Positions 36,301 through 44,629 of a DNA stretch of 64,000 bases are shown here, piece after piece. Position numbers and translations under genes: made by a program. This DNA comes from Nitrospira sp. (lineage in GTDB: Bacteria > Nitrospirota > Nitrospiria > Nitrospirales > Nitrospiraceae): NCBI GenBank assembly GCA_022843785.1, contig JALHMZ010000007.1:114251-178250 (forward strand), given 5' to 3'. The notes under the pieces are model-generated. The model did no database searches. It had not been told where the DNA came from and saw nothing but the letters and a program-made list of their open reading frames with translations. Each line of letters opens with the position of its first letter. Positions within the stretch are counted from its first letter, which is position 1.

Positions 36301-36320
36301 CCGTCAGTTCTCGTTATTGA
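33297..36320 (+). CDS. Membrane-bound hybrid histidine kinase (four PAS, HisKA, HATPase, receiver)
   Basis: This is up to 1007 residues. Two hydrophobic helices come first (~18-38 and ~48-66), then four PAS domains (~75-200, 225-335, 345-470, 475-600), HisKA with His in GGIAHEFNNSLTAVLG, HATPase (NLADNAIHAM, DSGEGMEP, GRGMGLSVVHG) and a C-terminal receiver with Asp in LLIADLTLPDMS. The start is doubtful: the ATG at 33297 sits inside the terminator hairpin and has no ribosome binding site, while TTG 33351 or GTG 33372 would still keep most of the first helix. A receiver gene overlaps the 3' end by 23 bases and is its probable output or phosphate sink. Confidence 0.9.
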   Translation: MVGLYACSFSIHFIYAHCLSLCIITVGGISLFWILAERVHLDLKEATVGVFTSSALLLLGIAVWRLVRQRRECRFQSKVIAATGCGVVMTDARASHHPVTHVNPAFRLLTGYTDGEIVGKTMAILAGPGTDRVSVEKLELALQQGKACRVCLLHYRKDGTPFLNEITLSPVKGRTGRLSAMVWVMIDVTRCREAESVPMNVPGQLGYHDITGTEAHQEPVRSSASFGRWERDIRTGVEIWSDEQCRMFGYEPGTILPTYDTFKAALHPEDRGRVLGAGERSLALDEPFDVECRIIQPGGTIRAVHFRGLVIRNLAGEPIRFLGIVQDQTADASLDKSAKEQDLLFRQVVESAPNGLLMVDQDGVISMANTQIEHMFGYSHDELLGRPVATLFPARDRTALEMARAELLSTSAARPMGHGMELRGLRHDGSEFPVEIGANPVVMASGTSLLVAVIDITARREAERQLRDSEERLDLAVRTAQVGIFEHDHQADRLYWSPVLRSIYGVRADEPGLLQRHIELVHESDREKVLSAVKEARDPAGNGQFQVEHRIVRPDGEVRHVSLNVRTWFESEGAAPVPSRTIGIVIDITDRKKVEASLRIASKMTAISTLSGGIAHEFNNSLTAVLGFSHLALPLIPKDNKAHHYIQQVLSAGMESRELVHQLLTFSRQSEQVRHPLPLHLLVKEAIKPLRSAMPSSIELKERIDTLTSPVLADTAQMHQMIMNLADNAIHAMRKTGGILEFHLHDKEIETDQITPSGRLAAGRYACLTVRDSGEGMEPAVADRIFEPFFSGKPLGEGRGMGLSVVHGIVTAHGGNVVIDSQIDVGTVVSVYIPVLSRPTAAVPAPDDSLPRGRECILFVAAEESFVQSGQSMLESLGYRLIVLTSGTAAWQAFDLAPQRVDLLIADLTLPDMSADRLAHRCRQLRPDLPVILCAGSEQALSDGGDHVNGIVDVASKPLIVQDLAHRIRRVLDARSVACSPSTEPPIQGEGRSQVSREGFDAVSSRY

Positions 36321-36699
36321 TGATGAAGAGCGGATACGCATTCTTATCCGGGAAGTCCTGGAACCGGCCGGGTATGTCGTCGAGGAGGCACGTGGCGGGA
36401 AGGAAGGCCTGGAGCGATATCGAGCCCACCAGGCCGACGTGGTACTCATGGATATTTTGATGCCCGACCAGGATGGGCTGGAAAGCATGGCGACTTTGCA
36501 CCGTGAATTTCCCTCCTCCCGCGTGATCGCCATGACCGGCGGCGGCGACATGATCGGTATCCTGAACTTCTTGGATGTCGCCAAGATGCTGGGCGCCAGC
36601 CGAACCCTTCAGAAACCATTCGACGTCCATGTCTTACTCGAGGCCGTTGCTGCAGAAGCCGCCCTGTCCTCGGTCCGTACGATCCCGTCGCCTCATTGA
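36298..36699 (+). CDS. Single-domain CheY-like response regulator
   Basis: This is a 133-residue receiver: acidic pair in VLVIDDEER, phospho-acceptor Asp in VVLMDILMPDQDG, Thr in AMTGGG and Lys in LQKPFDV. It has no output domain, so it probably acts by protein contact or as a relay from the hybrid kinase. The ATG at 36298 has a CGGGAGGGG a few bases upstream. The first 23 bases overlap the kinase gene, a sign of coupled translation. The frame start at 36142 is within the kinase and was rejected. Confidence 0.92.
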   Translation: MPSVLVIDDEERIRILIREVLEPAGYVVEEARGGKEGLERYRAHQADVVLMDILMPDQDGLESMATLHREFPSSRVIAMTGGGDMIGILNFLDVAKMLGASRTLQKPFDVHVLLEAVAAEAALSSVRTIPSPH

Positions 36700-36754
36700 C
36701 ATCGCATCGAGTCCCCAGTCAGACTTGGCCTTCTCCGTGGCTGGCTGACACACG

Positions 36755-37177
36755 ATGATCATCCTGAATCTCATTCTGGGAACCCTCGTCACGACCATTG
36801 GGTTTTGGATCCTCCAGGGGGCTGCCTCTGAGGGTATCGTGGTGCTGTGGGCTATCACTGTTGGGGGATTTCTGTGGTGGAGGGTTCGGTCCATTACGGA
36901 ACTCTGGGCTTGGGCGACTCTCTTGCTCGGCTTGGAAAGTTTTGCCTGGCCGATACAAGTCATGATTCAGCTCAAGGGTGTTTCTGAAACACCCTCCCAA
37001 GACCAGATGGAAGCGATGCTCATGGCCGTCGTACTGGGCCTGTTCTCTTCCGTATTTTGGATCGCCTTTTCATACGGTCTGTTCAAACGGACGTGGGCAG
37101 CTTCTACAAATGCGACGGACCATCCTTTTCCCACGAAGCCTGTGTCTCAACCGACCGTACGGAAAAAATCCCGATAA
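36755..37177 (+). CDS. Small integral membrane protein of unknown function
   Basis: This 140-residue protein has four hydrophobic stretches (~2-22, ~26-42, ~48-72 and ~87-108) followed by a basic, Pro/Thr/Lys-rich tail (KPVSQPTVRKKSR). It is probably in the inner membrane with the tail in the cytoplasm. I do not recognise a family. It follows the response regulator by 55 bases in the same direction and may be co-transcribed. It is convergent with priA; the two stops are only a few bases apart. Confidence 0.65.
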   Translation: MIILNLILGTLVTTIGFWILQGAASEGIVVLWAITVGGFLWWRVRSITELWAWATLLLGLESFAWPIQVMIQLKGVSETPSQDQMEAMLMAVVLGLFSSVFWIAFSYGLFKRTWAASTNATDHPFPTKPVSQPTVRKKSR

Positions 37178-37179
37178 CC

Positions 37180-39453
37180 TTATCCCATCTCAACGGGATC
37201 GATATCGACGACGAACTTGACCCGCCCCCTTCGGTAGGCGCCTTCCATTCGCTCGACCGATCCCTGTATGAGGCGGCATAAGAGCGGACAATCGGTTCCT
37301 TTCACAAGAATCTGGTGCCGATGATGCCCTTTCGGCAGCCGTCCCATGGCGGGCACAGGTCCTAACAGGGTGATTGATGCTCTTCCGTCCAGAGAGCCCT
37401 CAAGACAGCTCTTCCACTCTATCGCAGCAGATTCAACTTCTTGCTGGCTTCGTCCCGATGTTGAAAGGGTAGCCAGGTGACAGGCCGGTGGATAGTTGAG
37501 TAGACGCCTCGCCGCCAGTTCCTCATCATAAAATCGATGCGGGTCGGCGGACAGTATCGCCTGCACGGCATGGTGGGAAGGAAGCCGTGTTTGTACGATC
37601 ACACGGCCTCCCTCCGTCGCCGGTTGTCCACAACTCGCGGCTTTGTCCAGAAGCTGGTACGTGTGTTCTGCAGCGCGAAAGTCCGGGACATGCAACCCGG
37701 AATCAGCATGAAGGATGCCCACCAACCCTCTGCGCGGGAACGGTTCACGCTGAAACAATGCTTGTGTGCCAATCAGGATGTCCCATGTCCCCAAGCGGAC
37801 TCCTTCCCAGAGGTCGCGTGCGGCAGCGGTACGACGCAATCTGCTGCCATCCAGCCGTGCGATCCTTGCCTGGGGAAACAAACGCCTGGCATCAAGCTCG
37901 ACCCGCTCCGTTCCGTCTCCGACGGTATTGAATCGGGCGGCTTTACAGATCGGGCAGGATTGCGGCAAGGTATCGGTCTTCCCGCAATATCTGCAGGATA
38001 AGCTTCCCGCTTCGCGTGAGTAGGCAAGGGTGACTGCACAGGAAGGGCAGCGCGGCATCCAGCCGCAGTCTCGGCAGACCAGCGTTCTGGCATAGCCTTT
38101 ACGATTCAAGAAGAGCAGAACGCCCGCCTTGCGTTCCACGGCTTCCTGTATTGCCGCCACAAGCGTACGGCTCAACAGGGTCCCTCCCGGCTCCTGGTTG
38201 AGATCGACGAGCTCGATCAATGGTCGGCGGGCCGGTTCTGGTGAAACGGTATAGGTTTCGGCACCCGGGTCACATGCCGATTCGAGCGACGGATGGGCGG
38301 ACGCGAGTACCACCAGCGCCCCTTCTCCTTGGGCCCTCATCCAGGCGACTTCTCGGGCATGATAACGCGGCTCTTGGGGCTCTTTGAAAGCCGGATCTTC
38401 TTCTCTGTCCACCCAAATGAGTCCGATCGACGGGAGCGGCGCAAAGACTGCTGAGCGAGTTCCAACGATCACCGATGGCGTCGTACCCTGTTTGTCTGTC
38501 CGGTTATCCGATGCCGGCGACGTGGGAACGATGGTGATTGGGAGATCTGTAAGGGTGGAGAGAAGCCGTCCGAGCCATTCTGCTCTGGCGATCTCGCCGG
38601 CCAGAATGATGGCTGATTTGCCGATGGCGCGCGTCTGTTGGATGGCAGCGGCAAGCCGTTTGACTCGTTCTTCCCATGGGGCGCACAAGACGATCTTCCG
38701 TGCTTGATTGGAATGAAGACAGGCGGCCACACGAGTGGTCCATGACCGATCAGGTTCTGAGAGTATCTTCTCGATCAGAGCCCGATCAGCGTCTCCTGCC
38801 CGATTACTGTTCTGGGCGATTGGTTGTGTCTGTCGTTTGGGAACCGCGGTCTTGCCTACCGGTGAAGCAGTGGCGACCACCCAGGACAGTTGTTCGAGAG
38901 CCTTGACCGTTTTCCGACTGTTTTGATCGCGAGTTTTGAGGAGAGTGGATGACAGCAGGCCTCTGGCTTGCCGTGCGATACGGCTCAGCATGGGTCGTAG
39001 ATGGTCCGGACACGTTCCAGAAGCCAGCACGGTGCGCCCCTGATTGGTGGCGACGTGCCGCAGAGGACTCGCCTGTTTTGCACGAGTTTTCGACAGAACT
39101 AGCCGGAGACATTGGCCCCAGGGCGCGACATAGTATTCTGCAATGGCGCGAGACAGCTCGAGTCGCGCGGGCGAGAGGTTGAGATCGTCGGTTCCACTGG
39201 CGAGAGATCTGATTTCCTTGAGGTAGGCAGCCTTCATCCCCATAGGGGGCTGATCACTGAGTGAGATCACCACTCCTTCGAGCATTGATGGGCCGAACGG
39301 GACGAGGACCCGTTGGCCTATGGCGAGTGTCTGCGCCAATGCCGGAGGCACGATATAGGTAAAGGTCTTGGCGATATGGCGGGGGACGATGACGTCGGCA
39401 TATAGAGTTGCAGATGCATGGGCGGCAGGAAGGCCGCGTTCATCGAGAGGCAT
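37180..39453 (-). CDS. priA: PriA-like primosomal protein with degenerate ATPase motifs
   Basis: This is about 757 residues. The N-terminal DNA-binding domain (YADVIVPRHIAKTFTYIVPP), the eight zinc-binding cysteines (CRDCGWMPRCPSC to YCGKTDTLPQSCPIC), helicase motifs such as VGTRSAVFAPLP and ILIGTQALF, and the C-terminal domain mark it as PriA, which restarts stalled replication forks. The Walker A (normally GVTGSGKT) is replaced by LCAPWEERV, and the DEEH box reads VDREED, so helicase activity is doubtful. The start at 39453 gives MPLDERGLPAAHASATLYAD; the frame reaches to 39528. A TTGTTC (39483-39488) and TACAAT (39459-39464), read on the minus strand, lie just upstream, which suggests a leaderless mRNA. 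Confidence 0.88.
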   Translation of the reverse strand: MPLDERGLPAAHASATLYADVIVPRHIAKTFTYIVPPALAQTLAIGQRVLVPFGPSMLEGVVISLSDQPPMGMKAAYLKEIRSLASGTDDLNLSPARLELSRAIAEYYVAPWGQCLRLVLSKTRAKQASPLRHVATNQGRTVLASGTCPDHLRPMLSRIARQARGLLSSTLLKTRDQNSRKTVKALEQLSWVVATASPVGKTAVPKRQTQPIAQNSNRAGDADRALIEKILSEPDRSWTTRVAACLHSNQARKIVLCAPWEERVKRLAAAIQQTRAIGKSAIILAGEIARAEWLGRLLSTLTDLPITIVPTSPASDNRTDKQGTTPSVIVGTRSAVFAPLPSIGLIWVDREEDPAFKEPQEPRYHAREVAWMRAQGEGALVVLASAHPSLESACDPGAETYTVSPEPARRPLIELVDLNQEPGGTLLSRTLVAAIQEAVERKAGVLLFLNRKGYARTLVCRDCGWMPRCPSCAVTLAYSREAGSLSCRYCGKTDTLPQSCPICKAARFNTVGDGTERVELDARRLFPQARIARLDGSRLRRTAAARDLWEGVRLGTWDILIGTQALFQREPFPRRGLVGILHADSGLHVPDFRAAEHTYQLLDKAASCGQPATEGGRVIVQTRLPSHHAVQAILSADPHRFYDEELAARRLLNYPPACHLATLSTSGRSQQEVESAAIEWKSCLEGSLDGRASITLLGPVPAMGRLPKGHHRHQILVKGTDCPLLCRLIQGSVERMEGAYRRGRVKFVVDIDPVEMG

Positions 39454-39458
39454 GCGGT

Positions 39459-39488
39459 ATTGTAGCAGCGTAGGAAAAGGGAGAACAA
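39459..39488 (-). promoter_or_regulatory. Promoter for priA giving a near-leaderless transcript
   Basis: On the minus strand TTGTTC, an 18-base spacer and TACAAT end 5 bases before the ATG at 39453, so the transcript would begin at or next to the start codon. Confidence 0.45.
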
Positions 39489-39561
39489 CGTGACGGGCGG
39501 CAGGCGGTTGTCGCATCCGGTTTTTCAACCAGCGACGAACCGCCGTGAGCCAGAATGAGGG

Positions 39562-41214
39562 CTAGAAGCTTGCCGGACCGGCCGGCTGCTGAGGATCTTG
39601 CTGGCTTGGGTTCGGTGAGGGAGCACCGGGGCTGGAGGACGCTGCCCCATCCCCTGCCCCTGCCTGCGGCTGTTGTTGGCCGGCAGATGATGCAGCCCCA
39701 CCTGTGTTTGAGTTGCTCGGGGATGTCGTCCCATCTCCCGCAGAAGCCTGCTGTTGTTGGCTGACAGAGAGAGTACCGGCTCCCGAGTCCAGAGGGACGG
39801 CCTGAGGAGTGCTCAGTTGGCCGTTTGTCCCTCGTGCATTCAGACCGGAAGAATCGTGTCCTTGTTTCTGCGCCTGATTGTGAACATCGGCTGTGGGGGC
39901 TTGAGGGTCAGTCTCCGGTTCATAGAGCAGAATTTCCACCCGACGGTTTTTCGTACGGCCTTCCTCATTGGCATTGGTGGCCGCCGGCTTGCTGTCGCCG
40001 TAGCCCACGGCCTTGACCCGGGCCGAATCCAATCCGCCTTTCTCCACGAGATATCGGAGGACGCCGCCGGCGCGGGCGTTGGCGAGGTCCACATTGCTCG
40101 GATAGCGAGATTTCAGCGAGGGACCGATCTCTATGTTATCGGTATGGCCTTCCACCAGAATCTGCCTGGTATCGCCGCTGGTGAGCAGATGTTCGATCAC
40201 TTGGTCCAACACCGTATAGCTTTCAGGCTTGATCGCCGCTTCGCCGGATTCATAGCGAAGGAAGCTTGCCACGTCGCCTAAGTTGATGCGGCTCTGTCCA
40301 GACGCATCTTGCGTTTTCAATTTGCCGGCGACGAGATCGGCCGAAACGGCCTCCGGTTGTCCTCCCCCCGTCCGGTCCAGTGTTTCTACCTTGGCCGAGG
40401 TCGGAGCGAGTTCCACCGGCTGAACGACCGGAGCGGAATATCCGACAAGCTTGAATCGGTCGCCCTTGAACACGCGGGTGTTGGCTTTGGTGACTCGCGC
40501 GGTCGCTGTGTGTTCTTCGGTCGACAAGACTTTGAGCTGCCCGATCTTTCTTGCGGGGATTCCCACGCTATGCCGGTGGATATCCATGAGATCGCCGGTC
40601 TTGAGCCCGTCCGCGGTTCCTCGGTCCACGTACACGATATCGAATTGCGATACCAAGGTCATCGGTTTATCCGCCTGTAGTTCGATGATCATGCCGCTGA
40701 GATTGGCGACATCCGATGTCAGACTGGCTCCTGCATCGGATGCCGGCGGCGGGATAAACCGCATCACAGGATCGCCCGGAGCGATCTGTCCATAACTCGT
40801 GATCGCCTCTACTGTTGCGATTGCACCATCGGTCTCGATCACACGCACCACTGCCAGCCGAATCACGATAAAGCCGAGGTACTCTTGTGTCATCGGGTGG
40901 AAAACTTTGCGCGCGCGCTTGTAGACGGTAAAGAGATCGCCGGCTGCCACCTCAGTCGGGTGATCGAGCTTGAGATAGAGAATATCCCGCCGTGCCAGGA
41001 GCATGCGATTGCCCGATGATTGGTTATCCCCGGTGATCAAATTCACGATACCGTCACGGGGCGTCACTTTTTGGATTACACCACTTGCGAAGGTAACCGC
41101 TGCTTCCCCATGGCGAACCATGTCGGCATGCTGGGCTTGGGCTGCTCCTTGGTCCAGGGACAGACTGATCCCCATGGATAGGAGGATAAGGACGAATGGT
41201 GTCAGAGGTTTCAT
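39562..41214 (-). CDS. Exported protein with a C-terminal OmpA-type peptidoglycan-binding domain
   Basis: This is about 550 residues with a signal peptide (MKPLTPFVLILLSMGISLSL..., cut probably after AQA). Residues ~30-300 are beta-rich repeats that resemble LysM-like or barrel-sandwich modules. The OmpA domain follows at ~310-425, with ILVEGHTDNIEIG, LANARAGGVLRYL and GYGDSKPAATN. The last ~120 residues are low-complexity Gln, Ser, Gly, Ala and Pro. The domain anchors proteins to the cell wall. The ATG at 41214 has AAGGAAC upstream and starts the signal peptide; the frame begins 25 codons earlier. Its promoter is at 41250-41277. The unusual tail may be disordered or surface exposed. Confidence 0.85.
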   Translation of the reverse strand: MKPLTPFVLILLSMGISLSLDQGAAQAQHADMVRHGEAAVTFASGVIQKVTPRDGIVNLITGDNQSSGNRMLLARRDILYLKLDHPTEVAAGDLFTVYKRARKVFHPMTQEYLGFIVIRLAVVRVIETDGAIATVEAITSYGQIAPGDPVMRFIPPPASDAGASLTSDVANLSGMIIELQADKPMTLVSQFDIVYVDRGTADGLKTGDLMDIHRHSVGIPARKIGQLKVLSTEEHTATARVTKANTRVFKGDRFKLVGYSAPVVQPVELAPTSAKVETLDRTGGGQPEAVSADLVAGKLKTQDASGQSRINLGDVASFLRYESGEAAIKPESYTVLDQVIEHLLTSGDTRQILVEGHTDNIEIGPSLKSRYPSNVDLANARAGGVLRYLVEKGGLDSARVKAVGYGDSKPAATNANEEGRTKNRRVEILLYEPETDPQAPTADVHNQAQKQGHDSSGLNARGTNGQLSTPQAVPLDSGAGTLSVSQQQQASAGDGTTSPSNSNTGGAASSAGQQQPQAGAGDGAASSSPGAPSPNPSQQDPQQPAGPASF

Positions 41215-41249
41215 AAGAAGTTCCTTATATGTGGCGTGTGTCTTTGCAA

Positions 41250-41277
41250 ACCATAGCAAATCATGCTGTCTTGTCAA
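41250..41277 (-). promoter_or_regulatory. Sigma70-type promoter for the OmpA-family gene
   Basis: On the minus strand a perfect TTGACA (complement of 41272-41277), a 16-base spacer and TATGGT (complement of 41250-41255) lie 36 bases before the ATG at 41214. Confidence 0.7.
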
Positions 41278-41381
41278 GAATTTGAGCATATGGCCCAGGG
41301 TTTGACGGAGGTTTTTCTGGGTGTTATGGTGTCTCGGCTTGCCGGTATCCGATCCATAAAGCCGCTGTGAGGGGATAGTTT

Positions 41382-41579
41382 ATGAACGGGCGTCGTGGTC
41401 AATACCCGTCGATGCCATTTGGCGATCGGAAGAAAACCAGGATCGAGACACAGATCCACCGGCGGCGGAAGGCCAAGGCTTCCGGTCCAATGGAGTCAGA
41501 GTGGGAGATTTCTCAGCCACAGCCGTCTCCCCAGTTACGGATGGTTCGTTCATCAGGACAGCATCGGAGCCGAGCCTAG
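41382..41579 (+). CDS. Possible small basic protein, unknown
   Basis: This is a 65-codon frame starting MNGRRGQYPSMPFGDRKKTR, with a loose ribosome binding site (GAGGGG about 10 bases before the ATG). It is rich in Arg, Lys, Ser and Pro. No family is recognised. It lies in the 639-base gap between the OmpA-family gene and nuoA. It could equally be chance. Confidence 0.3.
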   Translation: MNGRRGQYPSMPFGDRKKTRIETQIHRRRKAKASGPMESEWEISQPQPSPQLRMVRSSGQHRSRA

Positions 41580-41853
41580 TCAACACCCTACATTCTCAGG
41601 GTTATGGGTCTGTCGAGTTCAGACAGATGCCTTTGCAAATACTGTGGAGTTTGCCCATCGTTCCGTCCTCAATTCCTGTTTGCTTTAGCCTTCACAGGGG
41701 CGTGTGCTCTCATCTCGACGTAACACAAATCGGAATATCTAGGGCTTTAGGGGCTGGTCCTGTTAGGTCCTTTGTTCGCTTGCTATCCCTGTGATCGAGG
41801 CTCTAGAATTTTGATTCTTCTTTCAAGGTCAATGCCTTGTGAGGCGTAACGCA
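41580..41853 (+). promoter_or_regulatory. nuo operon leader with a candidate promoter
   Basis: No gene is seen here. TTGCTA (41780-41785), an 18-base spacer and TAGAAT (41804-41809) form the best sigma70-like pair, about 45 bases before nuoA. The region is more A/T-rich than the flanking genes. Confidence 0.45.
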
Positions 41854-42237
41854 ATGGGCGATACTGATCAGCTTCTCGATTATTTAACCAAGTTTTTCCC
41901 GATCCTGTTCTTCATTTTCGTCGCGCTTGCATTTGGAGTGCTGACGTTGGTGATCAGCTATTTTGTTCAGCCCAGGTATCCGGAGCCTGAAAAACTATCG
42001 ACTTATGAGTGTGGCGCCGAACCGTTCTCTGATTCCCGTATGCCGTTCCCGGTGCGCTACTACATTTTTGCGATGTTATTCGTCATTTTCGATATTGAAG
42101 TAATCTTTCTCTATCCATGGGCGGTGGTCTTTACCAAAATTGGGCTGATCGGTTTGATTGAGATGATCATTTTTATCGCCCTGTTCGTTGTGGCCTATGT
42201 GTATGCCTGGCGGAAGGGTGCGCTGGAGTGGGACTGA
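41854..42237 (+). CDS. nuoA: NADH-quinone oxidoreductase subunit A
   Basis: This is a 127-residue inner-membrane protein with three helices. The family signature [20 protein letters not shown] and the [11 protein letters not shown] segment of the second helix are intact. NuoA helps close the quinone cavity at the junction of the two arms of complex I. The ATG at 41854 has GAGG 9 bases upstream; a GTG at 41839 is possible. It is the first gene of the operon, with nuoB 7 bases downstream. Confidence 0.96.
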   Translation: MGDTDQLLDYLTKFFPILFFIFVALAFGVLTLVISYFVQPRYPEPEKLSTYECGAEPFSDSRMPFPVRYYIFAMLFVIFDIEVIFLYPWAVVFTKIGLIGLIEMIIFIALFVVAYVYAWRKGALEWD

Positions 42238-42244
42238 GGTATCT

Positions 42245-42772
42245 ATGGGATTGATTCAACTGGGACGTCAGGAAAAGGACGGTGCCCCTGATGTGTTCAC
42301 GGGCACCTTGGAAAAGGCGGTGAACTGGGCGCGAAAAGGTTCGCTTTGGCCCATGACCTTTGGGCTTGCCTGTTGCGCCATCGAGATGATGGCCGCCGTC
42401 TCTTCACGGTACGACATGGACCGGTTCGGAGCCGGGGTATTTCGGGCCTCGCCTCGACAGTCGGATTTGATGATCGTCGCCGGAACAGTCTGTCGGCGGA
42501 TGGCACCCGTTATCCGAAAGATCTATGACCAGATGCCGGAACCGAAATATGTCATCGCGATGGGCTCCTGTGCCACATCCGGGAACATCTACGATAGCTA
42601 TAGTGTCGTGCAAGGAGTCGATCGGTTCGTTCCTGTCGATATTTATGTGCCCGGCTGTCCGCCGACCCCTGAAGCTCTCCTGGACGGCATCTTGAAACTC
42701 CAAGAGCGGATCATGGAGAAGCGGGTGTTTGTCGCCCAGCCCAGAGAGATTAAAGCAAGCTTGAAGGTCTGA
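42245..42772 (+). CDS. nuoB: NADH-quinone oxidoreductase subunit B
   Basis: This is a 175-residue peripheral subunit that holds cluster N2, the last iron-sulfur cluster before quinone. The four ligands are present: Cys43 and Cys44 ([10 protein letters not shown]), Cys109 (GSCATSG) and Cys138 (PGCPPTPEA). The start at 42245 follows nuoA by 7 bases; the open frame reaches back into nuoA and was trimmed. The next gene starts 9 bases later. Confidence 0.97.
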   Translation: MGLIQLGRQEKDGAPDVFTGTLEKAVNWARKGSLWPMTFGLACCAIEMMAAVSSRYDMDRFGAGVFRASPRQSDLMIVAGTVCRRMAPVIRKIYDQMPEPKYVIAMGSCATSGNIYDSYSVVQGVDRFVPVDIYVPGCPPTPEALLDGILKLQERIMEKRVFVAQPREIKASLKV

Positions 42773-42781
42773 CGGTACTGT

Positions 42782-43279
42782 ATGCATCAACTGGCAACAC
42801 GGATTCAGGAGTCCTTCTCGGACGGTTTCGTCGGCGCGACGGAATGGCGGGGCGATGTGGCGGTCACGGTCACCCGTGACAAGCTGCATGACGTCGCCAA
42901 ATTTCTGCGTTATGAACCGGGAATGGATTTCGATTACATCGTCCATGTGAGTTCCGTGGATTGGCCCGATGATGAAGAACGATTCGAAGTCGTGTGGGAA
43001 TTCTACTCGATTCGAAAACGGCATCGTATTCGACTCAAGACGCGAGTGTCCGAATCGGACTGTGTGGTCGATTCTCTGACGGATTTGTGGAAGGGCGCTG
43101 ATTTCATGGAGCGTGAAGTGTACGACATGATGGGTATCCGGTTTCGCAATCACCCGGACCTGCGCCGGATTTTGATGCCGGATGATTTCACGGAAGGTTA
43201 CCCCTTGCGGAAGGATTTTCCGCTTCGCGGCAAAGGTTGGCGAGACACGTTTGAGTTCCTGGACGAAATTCCACGGTAG
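42782..43279 (+). CDS. nuoC: NADH-quinone oxidoreductase subunit C
   Basis: This is a 165-residue subunit of the 30-kDa family. The signature around DLWKGADFMEREVYDMMGI and the closing GYPLRKDFPL are conserved. It is a separate gene, not fused to nuoD as in some bacteria. It lies in the hydrophilic arm beside NuoD and NuoB. The intervals to nuoB and nuoD are 9 and 14 bases. Confidence 0.96.
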   Translation: MHQLATRIQESFSDGFVGATEWRGDVAVTVTRDKLHDVAKFLRYEPGMDFDYIVHVSSVDWPDDEERFEVVWEFYSIRKRHRIRLKTRVSESDCVVDSLTDLWKGADFMEREVYDMMGIRFRNHPDLRRILMPDDFTEGYPLRKDFPLRGKGWRDTFEFLDEIPR

Positions 43280-43293
43280 GACGCGGCAGCAGC

Positions 43294-44538
43294 ATGGCAT
43301 TTGAAGATCAGAGAACCACGATCTACAAGGTCAATCCGGAGCATCCGGAAAGCGAAACGCTTCCGACTCTGCGAACCGAGGAGCTCTTGCTTAATCTGGG
43401 ACCTCAGCACCCCAGCACGCATGGAGTTCTCAAAGTGATTTTGGAGTTGGAGGGGGAACGGCTGGTGAAATCCACACCGGTGATGGGGTATCTCCATCGT
43501 GGAGTTGAAAAACTGGCTGAAGACGGCACCTATCACCAGTTCATTCCCCATACGGACCGGCTCGACTATGTCTGTGCGATGTACAATAACTTCGCCTATT
43601 GCCGCGCCGTGGAGAAACTGCTGGATCTCAAGGTTCCCGAGAGAGGGGAGTATCTCAGAACGATTGTTGCGGAGGTGCAGCGCATCATCGGCCATCAATT
43701 TTGGCTGGGGGCTCAAGCGCTCGATATCGGGGCGATGACCGTCTTTTTCTATTGTTTTCGCGACCGAGAAATCCTGCTCGACTGGTTCGACGAGTTGTGC
43801 GGAGCGCGTCTCACGACGAGCTGGTATCGCATCGGCGGGGTAGAGCGAGACCTGACTCCCGGGTTGATCGATAAGCTCAAGCAGTTCATCGACTACTTTC
43901 CTCCTAAGATTCTGGAATATCAGGTCTTTCTCGAGAAGAACCGTATCTGGCTGGGGCGCACCAAGGGCGTGGCGGTCATTTCCGCTGAAGACGCCGTCAA
44001 TTTTGGGCTGAGCGGGCCGACTTTGCGCGGCTCCGGTGTGGACTATGACCTTCGGAAGTACGAGCCTTATAGCGCGTATCCCAAGTGCGAGTTCAGCGTA
44101 CCGGTCGGAAAAAACGGCGATACGTATGACCGGTATTGGATCCGGGTGATGGAACTATACGAGAGCGTCAAGATCATTCGGCAGTGCCTCGAGCAAATGC
44201 AGGATGGTCCGGTCATGGCCGATGTCCCAAGCGTGACGCTGCCACCGAAGGAGCGGGTATTTACCAATCTGGAGTCGATGATCCAGCAGTTCAAGCTGTT
44301 TTCTCAGGGATTCCAGGCTCCTCCCGGTGAGATTTATTGCGGCACCGAAGCCCACAAGGGCGAGCTGGGTTTTTACATCGTCAGTACAGGCGGAGGAAAA
44401 CCCTATCGACTGAAGATCCGCGCCCCGTCCTTCATTCATATGGGGGCCTTCGATCATATGTCCAGAGGCTATATGATCTCTGATGCCTGTACCATCTTCG
44501 GGTCGTACGATATCGTGATGGGGGAATGCGACCGGTAA
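43294..44538 (+). CDS. nuoD: NADH-quinone oxidoreductase subunit D
   Basis: This is a 414-residue 49-kDa-family subunit that forms most of the quinone site. LNLGPQHPSTHGVLK carries the His and Thr near the quinone headgroup, and YLHRGVEKL and DRLDYV follow. The closing segment is IFGSYDIVMGECDR. The nickel-binding cysteines of the ancestral hydrogenase are absent, as expected. A 91-base gap separates it from nuoG; nuoE and nuoF, which usually lie here, are missing. Confidence 0.97.
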   Translation: MAFEDQRTTIYKVNPEHPESETLPTLRTEELLLNLGPQHPSTHGVLKVILELEGERLVKSTPVMGYLHRGVEKLAEDGTYHQFIPHTDRLDYVCAMYNNFAYCRAVEKLLDLKVPERGEYLRTIVAEVQRIIGHQFWLGAQALDIGAMTVFFYCFRDREILLDWFDELCGARLTTSWYRIGGVERDLTPGLIDKLKQFIDYFPPKILEYQVFLEKNRIWLGRTKGVAVISAEDAVNFGLSGPTLRGSGVDYDLRKYEPYSAYPKCEFSVPVGKNGDTYDRYWIRVMELYESVKIIRQCLEQMQDGPVMADVPSVTLPPKERVFTNLESMIQQFKLFSQGFQAPPGEIYCGTEAHKGELGFYIVSTGGGKPYRLKIRAPSFIHMGAFDHMSRGYMISDACTIFGSYDIVMGECDR

Positions 44539-44629
44539 GGAAGTCGTGAATGATGACGGTTCAAGGTTGTAATGAAGAGCGGACACCTACACCTACTATG
44601 TTCAGCGCATCATTCCACAGTGAGGTACC

